From the NCBI RefSeq assembly GCF_022605725.1, contig NC_065548.1, positions 42,711,131-42,775,130 of the forward strand: a DNA stretch of 64,000 nt. Direction: 5' to 3'. Source of the DNA: Anthonomus grandis grandis (Eukaryota > Arthropoda > Insecta > Coleoptera > Curculionidae). Position numbers and translations under genes: made by a program. The notes beneath the pieces were generated by a model, which was not told the DNA's origin, made no database searches, and worked only from the letters and a program-made list of their open reading frames with translations. Of this stretch, positions 10,901-25,900 are shown in pieces. Position 1 is the stretch's first letter; every line of letters begins with the position of its first letter.

Positions 10901-13900
10901 ATAAACTCATTTCCTCTGTTAGTGGCTTATTTGGATTCTGCTTCTACATTATTTGCCTTTAATAAAGTACACACAGAACGTAAAAGGCATTCGAGTTCCA
11001 GGTGAAACTATTGAAATTTTTCCTAAACTAAAACAGATTCTGGCTGCGGTGCATAAAACTTTAATTAAACATTAAGTATTACATTGCTCTTCAAACAAAA
11101 TTATTTTGCGTAATACAATGCAGCAGAAATAATTACCACCAATATTACTGACAAAATGGTGTACCTTTGTACAAATTGTAGATAGGCAATTCTTGGGTTG
11201 CTCTAGAACGCCACCACATCTTTATAAAAATTTCCTCCAAAATTAAGGCAGGAATTGCTCAGCTGGATCACGAAATAACCATAGGAAGAGTAATCCTTCT
11301 AACTCTTCCACTGTATCTAGTGATAAAGATGTAATTACACTAAACATTCTCATATGCTTTTTAAAAACCGCAGGGATAATATCCATGGCAGCCATTTAAT
11401 ATGAATACTAGAGCTATAAGTATTTCCTATTATGGTGCAGACGACGGCTCCGTAGCAAAGGAAGCAGTATGTTATTTGGATTGAATATAAATAGGTAAAA
11501 TAATGTGTTGGAAAATTTTGAAATATTTAAAATCGAGTGAAACATAACGCGGCAGATGTACCAATAATATGAGGTATCAAGATTTGCAATTGGAAACATT
11601 ATGTAACATATGTCAAAAATCAGAAAACATAGTGATAGTACTTGCCGATATGTGTTCCTGCATACTAGCTTCTTTAGGGCAAGGCAGCCCAAAACCTAAA
11701 GGAGCAGAAAAAAAAGAAGGAATCTTAATGGATCACGAGAAGGAGCCAACAACTGATCCGGGTATTCATCTGTAGTACCGTCGTTATTAGAGGAAAAATA
11801 GAGCACAGTTAGCACGAAAAGTTACGTATCAAAAGTATGTGTTAAACAGGATGTTCCGTAAGTCGGAAATCACAAAAAATAAGGATGGTTACTGACATGT
11901 ATTTCTGCTTATTATCTTCTTTAAGCCCGGTCCAGACGCTAGGTTTTGTACAACGTTTTGCCTGCATAGTTCAACACGTTGCAGACAAAAAGTTGCATGT
12001 GGATAAGAAAACTGTGCAGTTTGCCCTCTGTTGCTCAGTTGCTCCAGCAACAACAGAGGGCAAAGATATCCGTGGATTGCGCAGGTAAGTTGGTACGTGT
12101 GGACAATTGGTTCCGTTTTTTACGGTTTTTTATACATTTATTTCTTGATTTATTTACATTTTGTTGATTTGATTGGTGAAAATGGGAGACCTTCGGCAAT
12201 GTTTCCGGGTGTTTTTAAGTGAATTTATTGCGTTATATGAAAGTTTCCCATGTCTTTGGCGTATTAAATTCAACGAATATAGTGAGAGGGACAAAAAGAG
12301 GCAGGCTTATGAGATTTTAGTAGAAAAATTTAAAGAAGTTGATGATGGAGCAAACAGGGAAACAGTTATAAAAAAAAATTATTCGTTGAGGAGTGCTTAT
12401 CGAAAAGAGTTGGCAAAAGTTAACAAATCTAATCGATCTGGAGTTGGGGAATATGACATCTACAAGCCATCTCTTTGGTATTTTGATTTGTTCAACTCTA
12501 GGAATAATATGGATGAAGATGAGGATGTAGCGAGGGATGAAGTTTCTACAATTGAGGAAGCACCAAAGCAGGAGGTAAATAATTAAAATAATTATATTTG
12601 ATCTTTTTGTAAGTAAGTTTCTAATTTATAAATTTATTTGATTATTAGTTTATTGTACAGTTATTAATTGTTTAAGGTTACAAATTTACCTTGCCAAGAC
12701 ACAGACCCTTCCTTCTTAAAGTACTGCTGAAATTTATCTCTGACCGCGATAGCACTATTCAAAATTTGGCCTCTTGTTCTATGCTAAAGGTCGTGTAATA
12801 TTTCGGGTTCACATCTTTCACCTAATTCAACAGTACATTCAGAAATATTTTTCTGATTCATAGTTTCACGGTAACCATAGTGTATAGTTTTGGGGGGATC
12901 TTCTGCGTAAAAAGTTGTGTAAAGCGCAACATATAAGGACTACAGTATTGATGTTATCCAGTTTTAAATGTATACAGCTGTGAAAAATACGGAATAGTGA
13001 CGCCAAAATTCCGAATGTGTTTCAACAACACGCCTTGCCTCAGATAGGCGGTAATTAAATATTCTTCGCTCCTTTATTAATGCTTCTCGCCGATACGGCT
13101 TTAGAAGTTCTGAGCGCATAGCAAAGGCTTTATCACCAATAAAAACATGTCCCAGAACTCTTTCTGAATTTGCCATGCACCGAGGACTTGAGATTCCTAA
13201 CTCGTTGTTAATTGGTATTATTTATAACTCCACCATCTGACATCCTGCCATTTGTGCCTACATCACAATACAAAAATTCGCAATTCGCATTAGCTATTGC
13301 CATGAGAATAACACTTTGCGTTTTTTTGTAATTAAAGTAATAGGATCCACTTTCTTCAGGTGGCAGAATCCTAACTTGCTTTCCATCAATTGATCCTAAG
13401 CGATGAGATAACTGCCACTTTATATCAAATTCAGTTGCCACTTTTAGCCACTTCTCTTCAGTCTTGGAAATTGAAATTAAAAAACTAAATTAATTAATTA
13501 AAAACTACTTACACTACTTATTAGCTACATAAAATTGCTACTAAATAATAATATAACTACAAAATATTAATAATTATTATAAAGAAATCCTTATAATTTT
13601 TAGGTTAGGGAAGATACACATGAAAGTGAGTCTGATCCTGGACTTAGTGACGCTTCTGCTACTCCTATGTCTGAACCTTCAACCAGCAGATCAGTTAGTG
13701 GATCATTGTCCCGCAATACTGTAGCGTTTTATTTTTCTATTCCTTATGTTTACTAACGCTCCATTGACATTTCATTAATTTCAATAATTACAATTATAAT
13801 TTCAGTCAACTTCTTTTATTCATATTTCTTTAAATTCACACTGTCAATGACACATTACTACTGTAACGCATCACTCTCCTGATTTAATTATCCATGCTTT

Positions 13901-16900
13901 CTGTTGACGGTCCGTCACTTCTCTGATTGGTCATAATTAATATTTTCTTTGATTGTCTGATATTGACAGCTTAGGCGACAGGTGGGTTCGTTATTGATTA
14001 AGTCGGTACTACGTCCATTTTTCGACGACTTGTTCCCGTGTTGCAGGTAGGAGCGCACGTAAAAGGCCAGTTTTATTTTAATTTCCGAAGTTTGTGAAGC
14101 AGGAAGTGGCCAATATGGTTTATAATTTATCGTCCTTAATCTTGTTCCTTTAGGGAACCGTTTATTTGATAATGCTGGTGCAGGATGCCCAAGATTTTGA
14201 CGGATAGATAATGAAACCTAGCAAGGGCTTTACTTTTCCGTTTTCCTCAATCTTCTTCAATTGTTGATGGCTGCAGGCTTTTGCTTTCCCCGAAAAATTG
14301 CTGAATGCGGTAGAGCTGGAGTTAGAGTTAAAGCTAGTATTAGAGATTCCCAGTCCGGATAGCTGAGCTACAAATAGCATACATCCACAACCTCGGTTTT
14401 GAAGGCTAGCCGTTCATTTCTTGGAGGAATATATAGGCCAGTTTATTCCATTTATTTAATTTTTATTAATATACCTTTTACTTCAATTTAATGTTACAAA
14501 TATTTAACCAATGTCATAATTTAATACGTCAATTTCTTATCTATAATATTAATTATTTTTTGTTCAGTAGTTTTCAGTACCCTTTTTGGTAGTTAAGTAG
14601 ATATAGCACGGTTATATCATAACATCGGGTTCATAAAGCGAAATAATTCATTTTAAATTAATCTAAAAAAACGTTTTTACAAATTGCCATATAAATATTT
14701 TCTTCATTTTAAATTATTTTGCTGTGTGAATCCGCCATATTTTTTATTACAGCGTACCTTCAAGTACTCGTTTTTTAACACTCTGTAAATAGCTTCACAT
14801 GTTTCAGGTATTATTTCACTTAATGATTGTTTGGTTGTAATTGTTGTGAATTCAAGGTCTTTATAACTTCTACCAGTTGCTAAAAATCTTAACGTTGCTG
14901 TCAACCATGGCGTGGTGATATTGCACTTCTTATACAAGTGTCTTCTTTTAATATATACGGTTTTACTAGTTCCAATAAATAAATATAAGTATCTATGTCC
15001 ATTCTCAAGTAGTTTCGTTTAGTTTTTCTTTAGTAATTTGATGTGGAAAAAGTGCCGTCTTTTTAGAAGCCATTTTCGCGACCACTTTGATTGGTGGGTA
15101 CTTTTAAAACATCGCGTTTGTTTCTTTTTTTTAACAATGCAAAGTGCAAAAATTGACCAAAGTAGTATTTCCTTCATGGTCGATGCACTAAAACTGAGCG
15201 AAAATAAATTCAACATTGGAACAGTGTGAACGCTCTACTTTTGTAACGTTTTCATTCCGTTTTAAGTACGCACAGGCAAAACGTTGTACAAAACCTAGCG
15301 TCTGGACCGGGCTTTAGGACGAGCTAACTAGAATATGAAAGAAGAAGGAAAATAGAGTTTACTTAAAAAAAAATATTATCCCTAAATCGTTTTAGTACAG
15401 AACTTGAATCCTAACTCCTGCCACCGCCTCGACGAATCAACGTTCGCTAGCTACAATCCAAACTTATTATTTGTTTAAAAATAAATCCAAACTTATTATT
15501 TGAGTAAAATAGAGAAAACTACTTGTTTTGTTGAGTATTAAAAATACATAGATTTCTTGGTCAAAAAGAGAAGTAGAATAAAGGATCCTTAAAATAAGTA
15601 AAATGTTGCACTTTCTTGTTTTGAAAGAATAATCAGAAATTAGATATGTGAATATATCAAATGTGTTTTTAAAAATCAAAACAAAAAATAAGCCGATAAT
15701 GATAATAGACTAATACTAGATGTTTATTAAGTAACTTTAGAGATGTTCAAAACATGACGTTTTTTAATAGAAGTTTTTTAAGTTTACGTTTTTTAAGAAA
15801 CGGAATATAAAAGTATTGTTTCTTACAATACATGTAATTGCAAAATGGCGTAAGTCATGTATCGAGCTACTATTCAAGTTTCTATACTTACTCATATCTT
15901 GGTAGTTTAGCAAACATAAAAAGTGCAAGCATTAAAAGAGGCAAACCAACATAACACAGACAAAATTAATTGAGTGGCTTAATGAGAAGCTTGATAGGCT
16001 TTATTATATACAAGAAGTTATGAGTTAAGTTGAACCACAATAGATTTAGGGTCTCAGTGGAGGGATACAAGGTGCCCCACTCACAACAAACCTAACAACG
16101 CTATAGATTAGGTTAGTTTATATTAAGTTGATATTTAATTACAATATTCTATGTAACATAATATAACCTCTTATATAATTATATAAAATAAGTATAATAT
16201 ATAAGGTATATACAGCATGTCACCTTTCAAATAGTAAAAAATGCTACAGTATATACAAAAACCATAAAAAAGTAATTTGAGATAGGATATCGATGGTCGG
16301 AATTGCTTCGTTTCCAAAATACGGGGTATTGAAATTTTTCAAAAAAGTCGATTTTTTTCCTCTTCAATAAAATCGCTTTAAGCGATTCAAATTAATTTTT
16401 TGGGTTTTAAATGATAGATGGTGAGGCAACATTTTGAGGAATTGCAAGTAATTTGATTTGTCCAGGGACGGACCTGCAGCACATGCACGTTAATTTTTTT
16501 ATAAAAAAAAAAGGTACACCACTGTTTTTTTGAAAAAAAAATTATTTTTTCTGAATATTTTATTTATTTCTAACAAAATACAGCCTTTGCATTTTTGCGG
16601 TTTTGGTGCAAAAAATAAAATCCCTACCAGAGTTCTTTATTTTATTCGTTTTTTTTTATTTCCTGAAAATTTTAGGCAGTTTTTCTGAATAATCTCCGTA
16701 GAAGATTTTTTTTAGGAGATTGGATCGGAAGTCAATTTTTGCAGATCAAGATTGCAAATAATGTTATCAAAAAGAATATTAGAGATCAGAGAGAACTCTG
16801 GTCAGCACAATGGCTTTCCTAGATCAGAACTACAACAACAAGTGAATTGGTAGAGGTGGTCCAGTCCCTTGGCCAGCAAGATCACCTGATCTGACACCTC

Positions 16901-19900
16901 TAGACTTCTTTGTCTGGGGCGCCATGGAACAGCTTATCTACTCAACACGTGTAACCAACAGAGAAGATCTAGGTGCTAGAGCTGTGGTAGCTGCGGACTT
17001 TCTGGGAAACGATCCAGGGGTCTTTGGACAGATCAAATCACCTGCAATTCCTCAAAAAGTTGCGTCATCACCTATCATTTAAAACCTAAAAGTTTCATTC
17101 AAATCACTATAAGCGTTGTTAATAAGGAGGAAAAAAATCGTTTTTTTTTTAAATTTCAACACCCTGTATCTTGGAAACAGCGCCGGCTTCCGACCGAAGG
17201 TCGGAAGTTTCCGACTTATGACTTGGACTTAATCCATTTAATTTAAAAAACTCTTATACTACAGCTACAAGGTACACAGACCAGTTTATAAATTCATCTT
17301 TGTTTAAAGCCCATAATTCTTCTAAATTCATCTTTTCTTTTGTTCGTTATACCATTAGTTTGACCACTCCTTATTTATTTATAAAATGTATTTAATATAA
17401 TAAACTTTCTTTTAGATATGTTGGTTTATATCTTATATGGATTAATATTTGTTGTTACCTATCCTTTAATATTCCAGAAGCAATGTATAATCGATCAAAG
17501 TAAGTTATCTTTTTTTAATTTATTATGTTATCTTTAGCGATGGCAAATTATTTAATACGTGAACAAATAGCTATGCGATGTAAAATAACAAAATATTGTA
17601 ATGAATGAATGTTTAATTATTGATGATGGAAACATCATCCAAGAACAAAGAAAATAAATAAGAAGTGTTAAAAATTATTCCCATTATTTTAAAGATAAAT
17701 ATTTAGAATATTAGAGTCTGTTTTGAAACTCCTGGCTTACCTTTGCAAATCTATCTCTCGGTATTTTTGAACTATTCTTTCCATCAGTTGCTCTGTTGTG
17801 TCAGGTTGTATCTTAAAAACAACATATTTTAAATAATCTCAGAAAAAGAAATCAAAATATTGTCTCTTGGTCTGGGGATCTAGGACGCCATTCAGCAGAA
17901 CCTCTACTTCCAATTTATTGATTATGATAATTTCCTTTATTCATTGTCTTTGTCATCAAGTTCTTGAAAGATCTCGTTATATAGAGATGAAGTGTATGTA
18001 ATTAAAGTATTTTCTTTACAGATACGCAGGATAATGTTGTTTGCTGTAACTAACTGAGAAGTGGATAAAGAAGTACAATAAATTTAGTAGAATGTCCCAA
18101 CTACTTCAATTTCCGTTGCTCCGTCCAACAATCTTGTTTCATCCTTTTTTTTTTTATATGAAACAGTACAAGTTTATTGAAATTTTGCCACTAGTTGGCG
18201 AATATAATGACTTGCATTTCTCTCCAGATGCCCTGCTGAAATACTTGAGCTACTCCCAATAAACCTGTTGAATATTATTTATTTTGGAGCTTATCATTGC
18301 TCACCTTTACAATTTGCATTTCTAAATTTACCTAGATCTCGTCATCTGCAGTATTTTATACGTGTTAAATAATACCGAACTGACTGATATAAGTATAATA
18401 AATACATAAAAGTGCAGTTTTATTTCATTTTTAGGGATAACTTTGAAGGACTTGAAGACATTGAAGATTTTTCTTTAAGCTTTTATGATTTGATATTTGA
18501 ATTTTATCTTAATCAATGTCAATGATAGCATTTACAGTAGAGTTATACATGGCATAGCGTTATATGATAGTGGTATATAATGTGACAATTCCATCTAAAC
18601 GCCAAAACATTTGGTCAAGAATATTTTTTTCTAATAACCTAAACGCAAAACAATATTAAAAAAAAAACGTAAACATATCTGGATTTACTATGCTCTATTC
18701 CGCTCGGTACTATAAAATATAAATAAATTACAGATTCAGAATTTATGGCCAGACATGATCCATGTGGAATGCCTACTCACAATTATTATCTATTTGATGC
18801 TACTGATCCTAAAATATTTGGATTTTTATTCTTCACTGAAGTAATTAGTATTATTCATTTTTGTCATTTGTCTTGCATAGTGTTCATAACAATTATCGGT
18901 AAGAATTAAAGCTTAAAACTTATAACAAGTATTTTTAGTGGTTAATTTAATGGTTATTTATTTACATTTGTTTATTTTAGGGGTTTTAATGCACATAACC
19001 TCACAATTAGAACATTGTGGATATAAATTTAAAAATCTAAACTATTACAGCAAGAATATACACGAAGAATTTTCTTTATGTGTAGAATATCATCAAGACA
19101 TTTTGAAGTAAGTATTAGTTTTAAAACTCAAAATACATTTATTATTTTTTGTTTATACAGGGTGTTTCATAACTAGTGCGACAAACTTGGAGGGGTTGTA
19201 GATGGCCTTAAAATAAGCAAGTTTGCGCAAAATCATTAAATTTTGAGGTACAGGGTGATAAAATTTTAGGAAAAAAATCTTCACGATAAATTTCACATTC
19301 CTGTAGATGTTTTAGTGAAAATTAGTATTCTATACATCTAGTACTATTTCTTAATACCTAATTTAACTTTTTATTTTACCAGTGGCGTCCATGCGGGCTA
19401 GAACTTAGTGAATTCTTTAAAAAAAAAATGGTACGCCACTGTTTTTTTCTCAAATAAAAAATATTTTTTAAATCCTCATTTAATCTAGAGTGAATTTTTT
19501 TTTACTTTGTTTTCTCCGACATACCGTTTTTGCATAAACAAATAAAATTCATTGTTTGAAATTTATTTCTCGCTAAAAGTCAAATTGTTAGTTTCATCCG
19601 TTTGATAATATTTACGGTATTTATTGTAAGGAAAAAAAATTACCTGCTTTTAATGTGGAATTCGGTATCAGAAAGTGAATTTTTGGCTTTGTTAATGCTT
19701 TATACTAAATCAATACTCTCAGTTAAGTGACCATTTTTATGGTATCTGCATGTTAATATTTTTAGCAAGAAACAGATAACAAATTAACAAACAAAAAAAA
19801 ACAATTAACAAATAGGTGTTTTAAAGTGGATGTAGGTATTCGAATGCGGAATACGCTGATAATCATCTAATCTATGGAGAAGCTGGTGGTAATGATAGAA

Positions 19901-22900
19901 GAGCTAAGCAGCTCTATGCGAAACGGTTTCTGAACGTAAAGTTTTTCCAAGGATTCATAGAAATCTTTATGAAACTACTAGCTAGCTAGTAGTAGCTTCC
20001 GACATTAGACGGGACAAGGGCGATCGTTTGCTATTCATACAGTTGAGATTGAAGAAGCGGTTTTAAACTATGTCTAGACTATGTCTAGCTCAATAGATGC
20101 ATGCGTACTTTTTGCAAAAAGTTCTAGCCATAGGTGCAGATGATGACATGCCGCGACGCCGGTTTTGTAGGTGGTCGTTGAGATTTTGGCCGTCATGTTT
20201 TGTTTATGGATGAAACTTATTTTAAGCAAGACGTTGTTTTTAACAGTCGCCATAGCCATATTGGATGTGAAGATAATCCTCATGCTGTATCCCTTCGTAG
20301 AGAACAACACCAGTTTTCAATAAATATATGGGCTGGAATCGTAAACGAACAGGTCATCGGGCTATATTTTCTGCCACCACACTTAAATGGGCATATTTAT
20401 GCTCAATTTCTACATAATAACCTAATAGGAGGATGAAAATATTAGAGCTCGTATGGCCAACAAGGCCGAGGCGGCCTTGTTCAATGGCCAGCGCGGTCGC
20501 CCGACTTAACCCTTTTTGATTTTTTTATGAGGTCACGTTAAAACGTTGGTGTATGAGACTCAAGACTATTCCCACTTAAGAAGAGCTTTTGGGACGAGTA
20601 ATTGCTACATGTGCAGATGTTCAAAATACAGTGAGAATTGAGTTGAAAATACAGAGTTCGACAAAACATAAGCCGACTTGCTTAGCTTTGCAACGAAGGA
20701 TTTGATGGATTTTTAAGCAGATCTTGTAAACTATGTATGACATCAATAAATTTGTAATATTCACATTGTTTCTTTTTGCTTTCCGGAAGGTGTTTGAGTA
20801 AAAAGTAGTCAAATAAAAGCTATATTTTTATGTATTTGAAATGTTTTTTTAATGGTTTATTTTTTTTATGCGAAAACCATAAGTCGGATAAAAAAAGCCA
20901 AGAAATTAAATTTACTCCAAATTAAATAAGGATTTTAAAAATATTTTTTATTTGAAAAAAACAACAGTGGCGTACATTGTTTAAAACTCAAAAAACTTTT
21001 TTTAAAGACTTTAGAGAGAACGAAAAAAAGGAATATTTTATTAAAGGACAATTGAGATTATTAAATAGTAGTGATAACAAACTCCAAGTCACAAGTCTTT
21101 ATTAGTCAAATTTATTAAATAAAAGTCAGAGGATTAGGTTTTTGACCTATACTAGACATCACTAGATCCGCTTGTGTATTCACTAATAAAAAAGAGCAAA
21201 AAAGAAGCAGAGAACAATACTACATTGTACAGGGTGGCCAAATAAGAATGCGAGGTACTGTATCTGGAAACTATTCATCGTAGAAGCTTGCAATAAAAAA
21301 ATTTATCACTAAAATGGCCAAGAGAATGACCTGGAAAATATTTTCAAGTTTCTAAAATGGCCGCTAGGGGGCGCAACTGCAATCTTGAATCTAGAAAACT
21401 GATGTTTCTGTAAATTTTGCTGAATTAACCTAACAAAAAAATAGCTGATTATTAAAGTAGAGACTAATCCGAACCTTTTTTATTTGAATAGTTTTGCTGT
21501 ATCTCTAAAAATAAAGTGGTGGGGGGTGTTCAAAAGTTGGCTTAAAACACACCCTGTATACTAAAAACGCCTTAGCCGATTTTATCAAACTTGGGCTAGT
21601 TGAAAAGAGCTATTATTAAGCTACGAATATTATTATATTTCATGTTTTTTTAGTTTTACATCTCGCCGCTAGAGGGCTTTTTTCGGCTTTCTGACACAAA
21701 TGACTAATTTTCTCAAAAAACTTAAATGCAATGGTATACATTTTTTTATACAAAAAAATAGCTTAATGACGCCTAAATATGCTTGCGAAAATCGCATCTT
21801 AATATCTTCATCCTAACCTAAAATTTAGGCCAAAGAAAATTTTATATGGAAATTAATATTTATAAGAACTACAAAATAATTTATTTCGAATTTCTTTTAT
21901 AATGTAAGTTGTGGCCCTATAAAGGACCGATTTTAAAAAGAAAGGGTTTTAATGCCCCCGTAAATGCTCGAAATGCTGACCATCACGCTCTATGCATTGC
22001 TGAAGCCTCTCATGGGTAGATAGAACTGCAGCTTCAATTTCGGCTCTCGGTATGGTATGTATTGCATTACGAATGCGGTTTTTCATATCTTCTCTAGTCC
22101 TAGGCTGAGTCTGAAATACAATGTCCTTTAACCGCCCCGATAAATAGAAATCAAGACAGGTTAAGTCTGGGGATCGCGGAGGCCATGGAAACAGGCTTCC
22201 TCTTCCAATCCACCGCTGTTGAAAAATGTTATCAATATGCTCTCGCACATTACTAGCAAAATGTACTGGACAACCATCCAACTGCAAAAACAAATTTTGC
22301 CGGACTTCCAGTGGCACATCTTCCCGCAACAACGGTAATTGATTTACCAAAAAGTCGAAAAAAACATTGCCATTTAGAGATTGCTCAAAAAAATATGGTC
22401 CAATAATGTTGCCTCCAAGTATACCACACCACACATTTAAACTCCAGCGCCCTTGGTGCTGAACTTCACGCAACCAATGCGGATTTTCTGCAGACCAATA
22501 ATGCATGTTATGCAGGTTGACTCTACCGTCACTATTAAATGTGGCTTCATCGGTCCAAAGAATTTTAAATAAAAAATCTCTGTCCTCGCGTATCATGGTG
22601 ATAGTCCAACCTACGGTCCATGGCAATAGTCCATCCTACGGTCAAAGTCTGCTTCTTCCAATGCCTGATGTAAATTAACATGATATGGGTGCATTCTATA
22701 AATATATTAAAAAAAAAGCTGAACTTAAATAAATCCATATATGGCGATGGCTATTAGAATTTACCTATTGTCCTTCAAAATATTTTGAATCGTTGTTCTT
22801 GATATGCCTAATTCAAGGGATAATGCTCTTGTGCTAACATGAGGATTTCCTTCAATATATCCCAGTACGCTGTTAATATTGTCCACATTTCTTCTAATTC

Positions 22901-25900
22901 TTGGCCGTTGAAACCTAGGCCGAAAACTACCATTGGCTCGTAAGTTCGCCACTAATCGGGGAAAAAATCTAACATCGCAAGGACGCCGATTTGGATATCG
23001 AGCAGCATAAACTCTTTTTGCTACTGCAGCATTTTGAAGACATTCAAAATAAACCGCAAGCATATCAACAGCTTCATCGTTCGTAAAACGCATTTTGCAA
23101 AAACAAAAAATGCTCAAGTAACGTAAAACTTTTGACAACTTACTATTGACAATTTGAGGAATGTTTATAATTTGAGTAGACATTTGTTTTGTTGCATTCC
23201 ATGGCCTGCTTTCTAATAATTATTTTTTTCGTATTATATCCATAGTGAATATATAACATAAAATAGGTCTGATTTTTGATATAAGCATTATTAATACTTA
23301 CCTTTTAGTGATATTAGGTAATATTTTCAAAAATGGTAAATTTTGTTTTCAAAAGTAGTGAATTTTAAAAAATTCCAAAATAATTAGTATAAAAAAATTA
23401 AAATTTAAGGGTATAAAATATTCTTTGGCCTATATTTTAGGTTAGGAAGAAGATATCGAGTTGCGGTTTTCGCAAGATTATTTAGACATCATTTAGCTAT
23501 TTTTCTATTAAAAAAAAATCATATCAACGCATTTAAGTTTTTTGAGAAAATTTGTCATTTGTGTCAGAAAGCCGAAAAAAGCCCTCTAGCGGCGAGATGT
23601 AAAACTAAAAAACATGAAATATAATAATATTCGTAGCTTAATAATAGCTCTTTTCAACTAGCCCAAGTTTGATAAAATCGGCTAAGGCGTTTTTAGTATA
23701 CAGGGTGTGTTTTAAGCCAACTTTTGAACACCCCCCACCACTTTATTTTTAGAGATACAGCAAAACTATTCAAATAAAAAAGGTTCGGATTAGTCTCTAC
23801 TTTAATAATCAGCTATTTTTTTGTTAGGTTAATTCAGCAAAATTTACAGAAACATCAGTTTTCTAGATTCAAGATTGCAGTTGCGCCCCCTAGCGGCCAT
23901 TTTAGAAACTTGAAAATATTTTCCAGGTCATTCTCTTGGCCATTTTAGTGATAAATTTTTTTATCGCAAGCTTCTGCAATGAATAGTTTCCCAGATACAG
24001 TACCTCGCATTCTTATTTGGCCACCCGGTACAAATCAAGGGTAGAAATTAAGTTCAAATTGGTAAAATCGGACGGAGACTAGTTACTACACAAAATTCCA
24101 CATTTTCGGAATTTAGATTATGTTTTCGAATAATATTTGAAAGTAACGACATAAGTACTAACATGCATTTACTAAACAAGCTAAAAAAATACATAATCTA
24201 TTACTAAAAATAATGTTAAGGCAAAATATTCCAGGCCCACATACAGAGCAAAAAAAAATTTATTTATAAAATCTAAATCCATCTTAACTAAAAATTATAA
24301 TAATATTCTTTGTAATAATGTAATAATATTTAAATTTCACTACTGGCTCATTAAAATTGACGTCTTTCTTTTAAGAATAGTATCACTAGATAACATCAGA
24401 GGGTTTGGATTTAGAGAATTAAATTAAGAAGCAACATTATAAGAAAAATACCATTTAAATATTTCAGTTTTATGTCTAGGAATTACCCTTTGGAATGTTA
24501 TTTTCTCGTAAAGGTAAGGTAAACAATGATGCGTTAGAATTTTATGGTAGAAAGTACGTGAGTGAACTATTCTCCGATTCTGCATATCAAACCATCTTAA
24601 GACTAAAAACCTATATTGTGGGGGTGAGAGCGATAAATTTATGAGAGAAAAAGGATAAAAAATGAACATACTATAGGCTGTTGATACCTTTCTTCTGTAT
24701 ACTTGAGCTGCCCGTCACTCCCGTTACCGGCCGGTATTTTCGATAGCTTTCGCAAGGTTTTACGGGATTAGTTACTTAATTTAAGTACTAGTGGAGTATA
24801 CACCAAAATTCCTCGAATACACGAAAATTGTTCTCTTTTAATTGCTTGGCCACTCCTCTCACGTCTGGTTCCTCGTTCATTTTTAGCAGGGGAATGAGGA
24901 ATTTTGGTGCTAGCAAGCAGATATATTTTTAGATAAAGGGGTCATTTAAAATTTATTTAGAGAAGTGAGATTAATATAAGTATTTAAACAATTAATGCAA
25001 GTAATGCTAACGCCATTACTGAACATACTGCCCGCTTAAAATATGAATTTTACAATTAATATACAAACCCAAAACAAAAAAAATTAATTGACTGGTAGAG
25101 GAAATAGTTTATTCACTGAGTGAATAAAAGTTCCCTTATTAGTTTTTAATGTGACAACTCTTGTGATGCCATCACGACCGGGATTTGCGTGAGTAACTCG
25201 ATCCCTAAGACCATTTATAGGGAGGTAAATCATCTTCTTTTATTAAACTAAAGTGCTTGGTACTATATGAGCTGTATTGTTTTTCTATTTACTGCGTTGC
25301 ATTAGAGTATGTAAATATTCTGTGTGCCATCTGGCCCAAAAGCTTTGATGAAGTTGTTGCAAGAATTTGCAGCGTAAAAGACGACTAATATTGATAGCAC
25401 CTAAGTCAGGTTTAGGAAAAGAATTCAAAGGGGCGAGCGTTAGGAACACTTTCTATTTGAATCACTACGGTATTGAGTATTTCAAATGTGAGTGTTTGCA
25501 AACCAATTACACGAACAAAGTATGTTTTTACTGATTTCACACCTGTTTCCCACAAACCTCCGAAATTTGGAGCATAGGGTGGATTAAAATGCCATTCAAT
25601 TTTTTTCTTCTTGTGAGGCGAGTTGCATAAAAAACTAATTTCTTCTCTGATCGCTATAAATGTGGTTCACCCTACCTCTCCGAGCAATAAAACGGCTCAA
25701 GGCCGTCAAAAATGCAGCACTTGACATGTCTGAAGCAAGCTCTATTATATGCAGAGCCTTAGTTGCCATACATATAAAAAGACAAACATATGCTTTTAAA
25801 AACTTAGTACCTCTAACACGGCTTGAGCTTATAGAGAAGAGTCCGGCATAATCAACGCCAACATGAGCCCTTTACTGCTGTTAAACGACTAGGGGGTAAG

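Larger units (their letters stand above)
11924..15313. mobile_element. PIF/Harbinger DNA transposon 1 (TTA target duplication)
   Basis: The terminal inverted repeat AGCCCGGTCCAGACGC begins at 11924 and continues for about 40 bp. Its reverse complement ends at 15313. Both sides are flanked by TTA (11921-11923 and 15314-15316), the 3-bp target typical of PIF/Harbinger. It encodes a MADF-domain accessory protein (+) and a DDE nuclease of the HARBI1 type (-), with interlocked exons. The nuclease is frameshifted, so this copy is dead unless helped in trans. It sits in intron 2 of the odorant receptor. Confidence 0.88.

Noticed and set aside
11569..11775. Two overlapping opposite frames near 11.4-11.8 kb
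   Set aside because: Neither has recognisable motifs or splice partners, and both are short.
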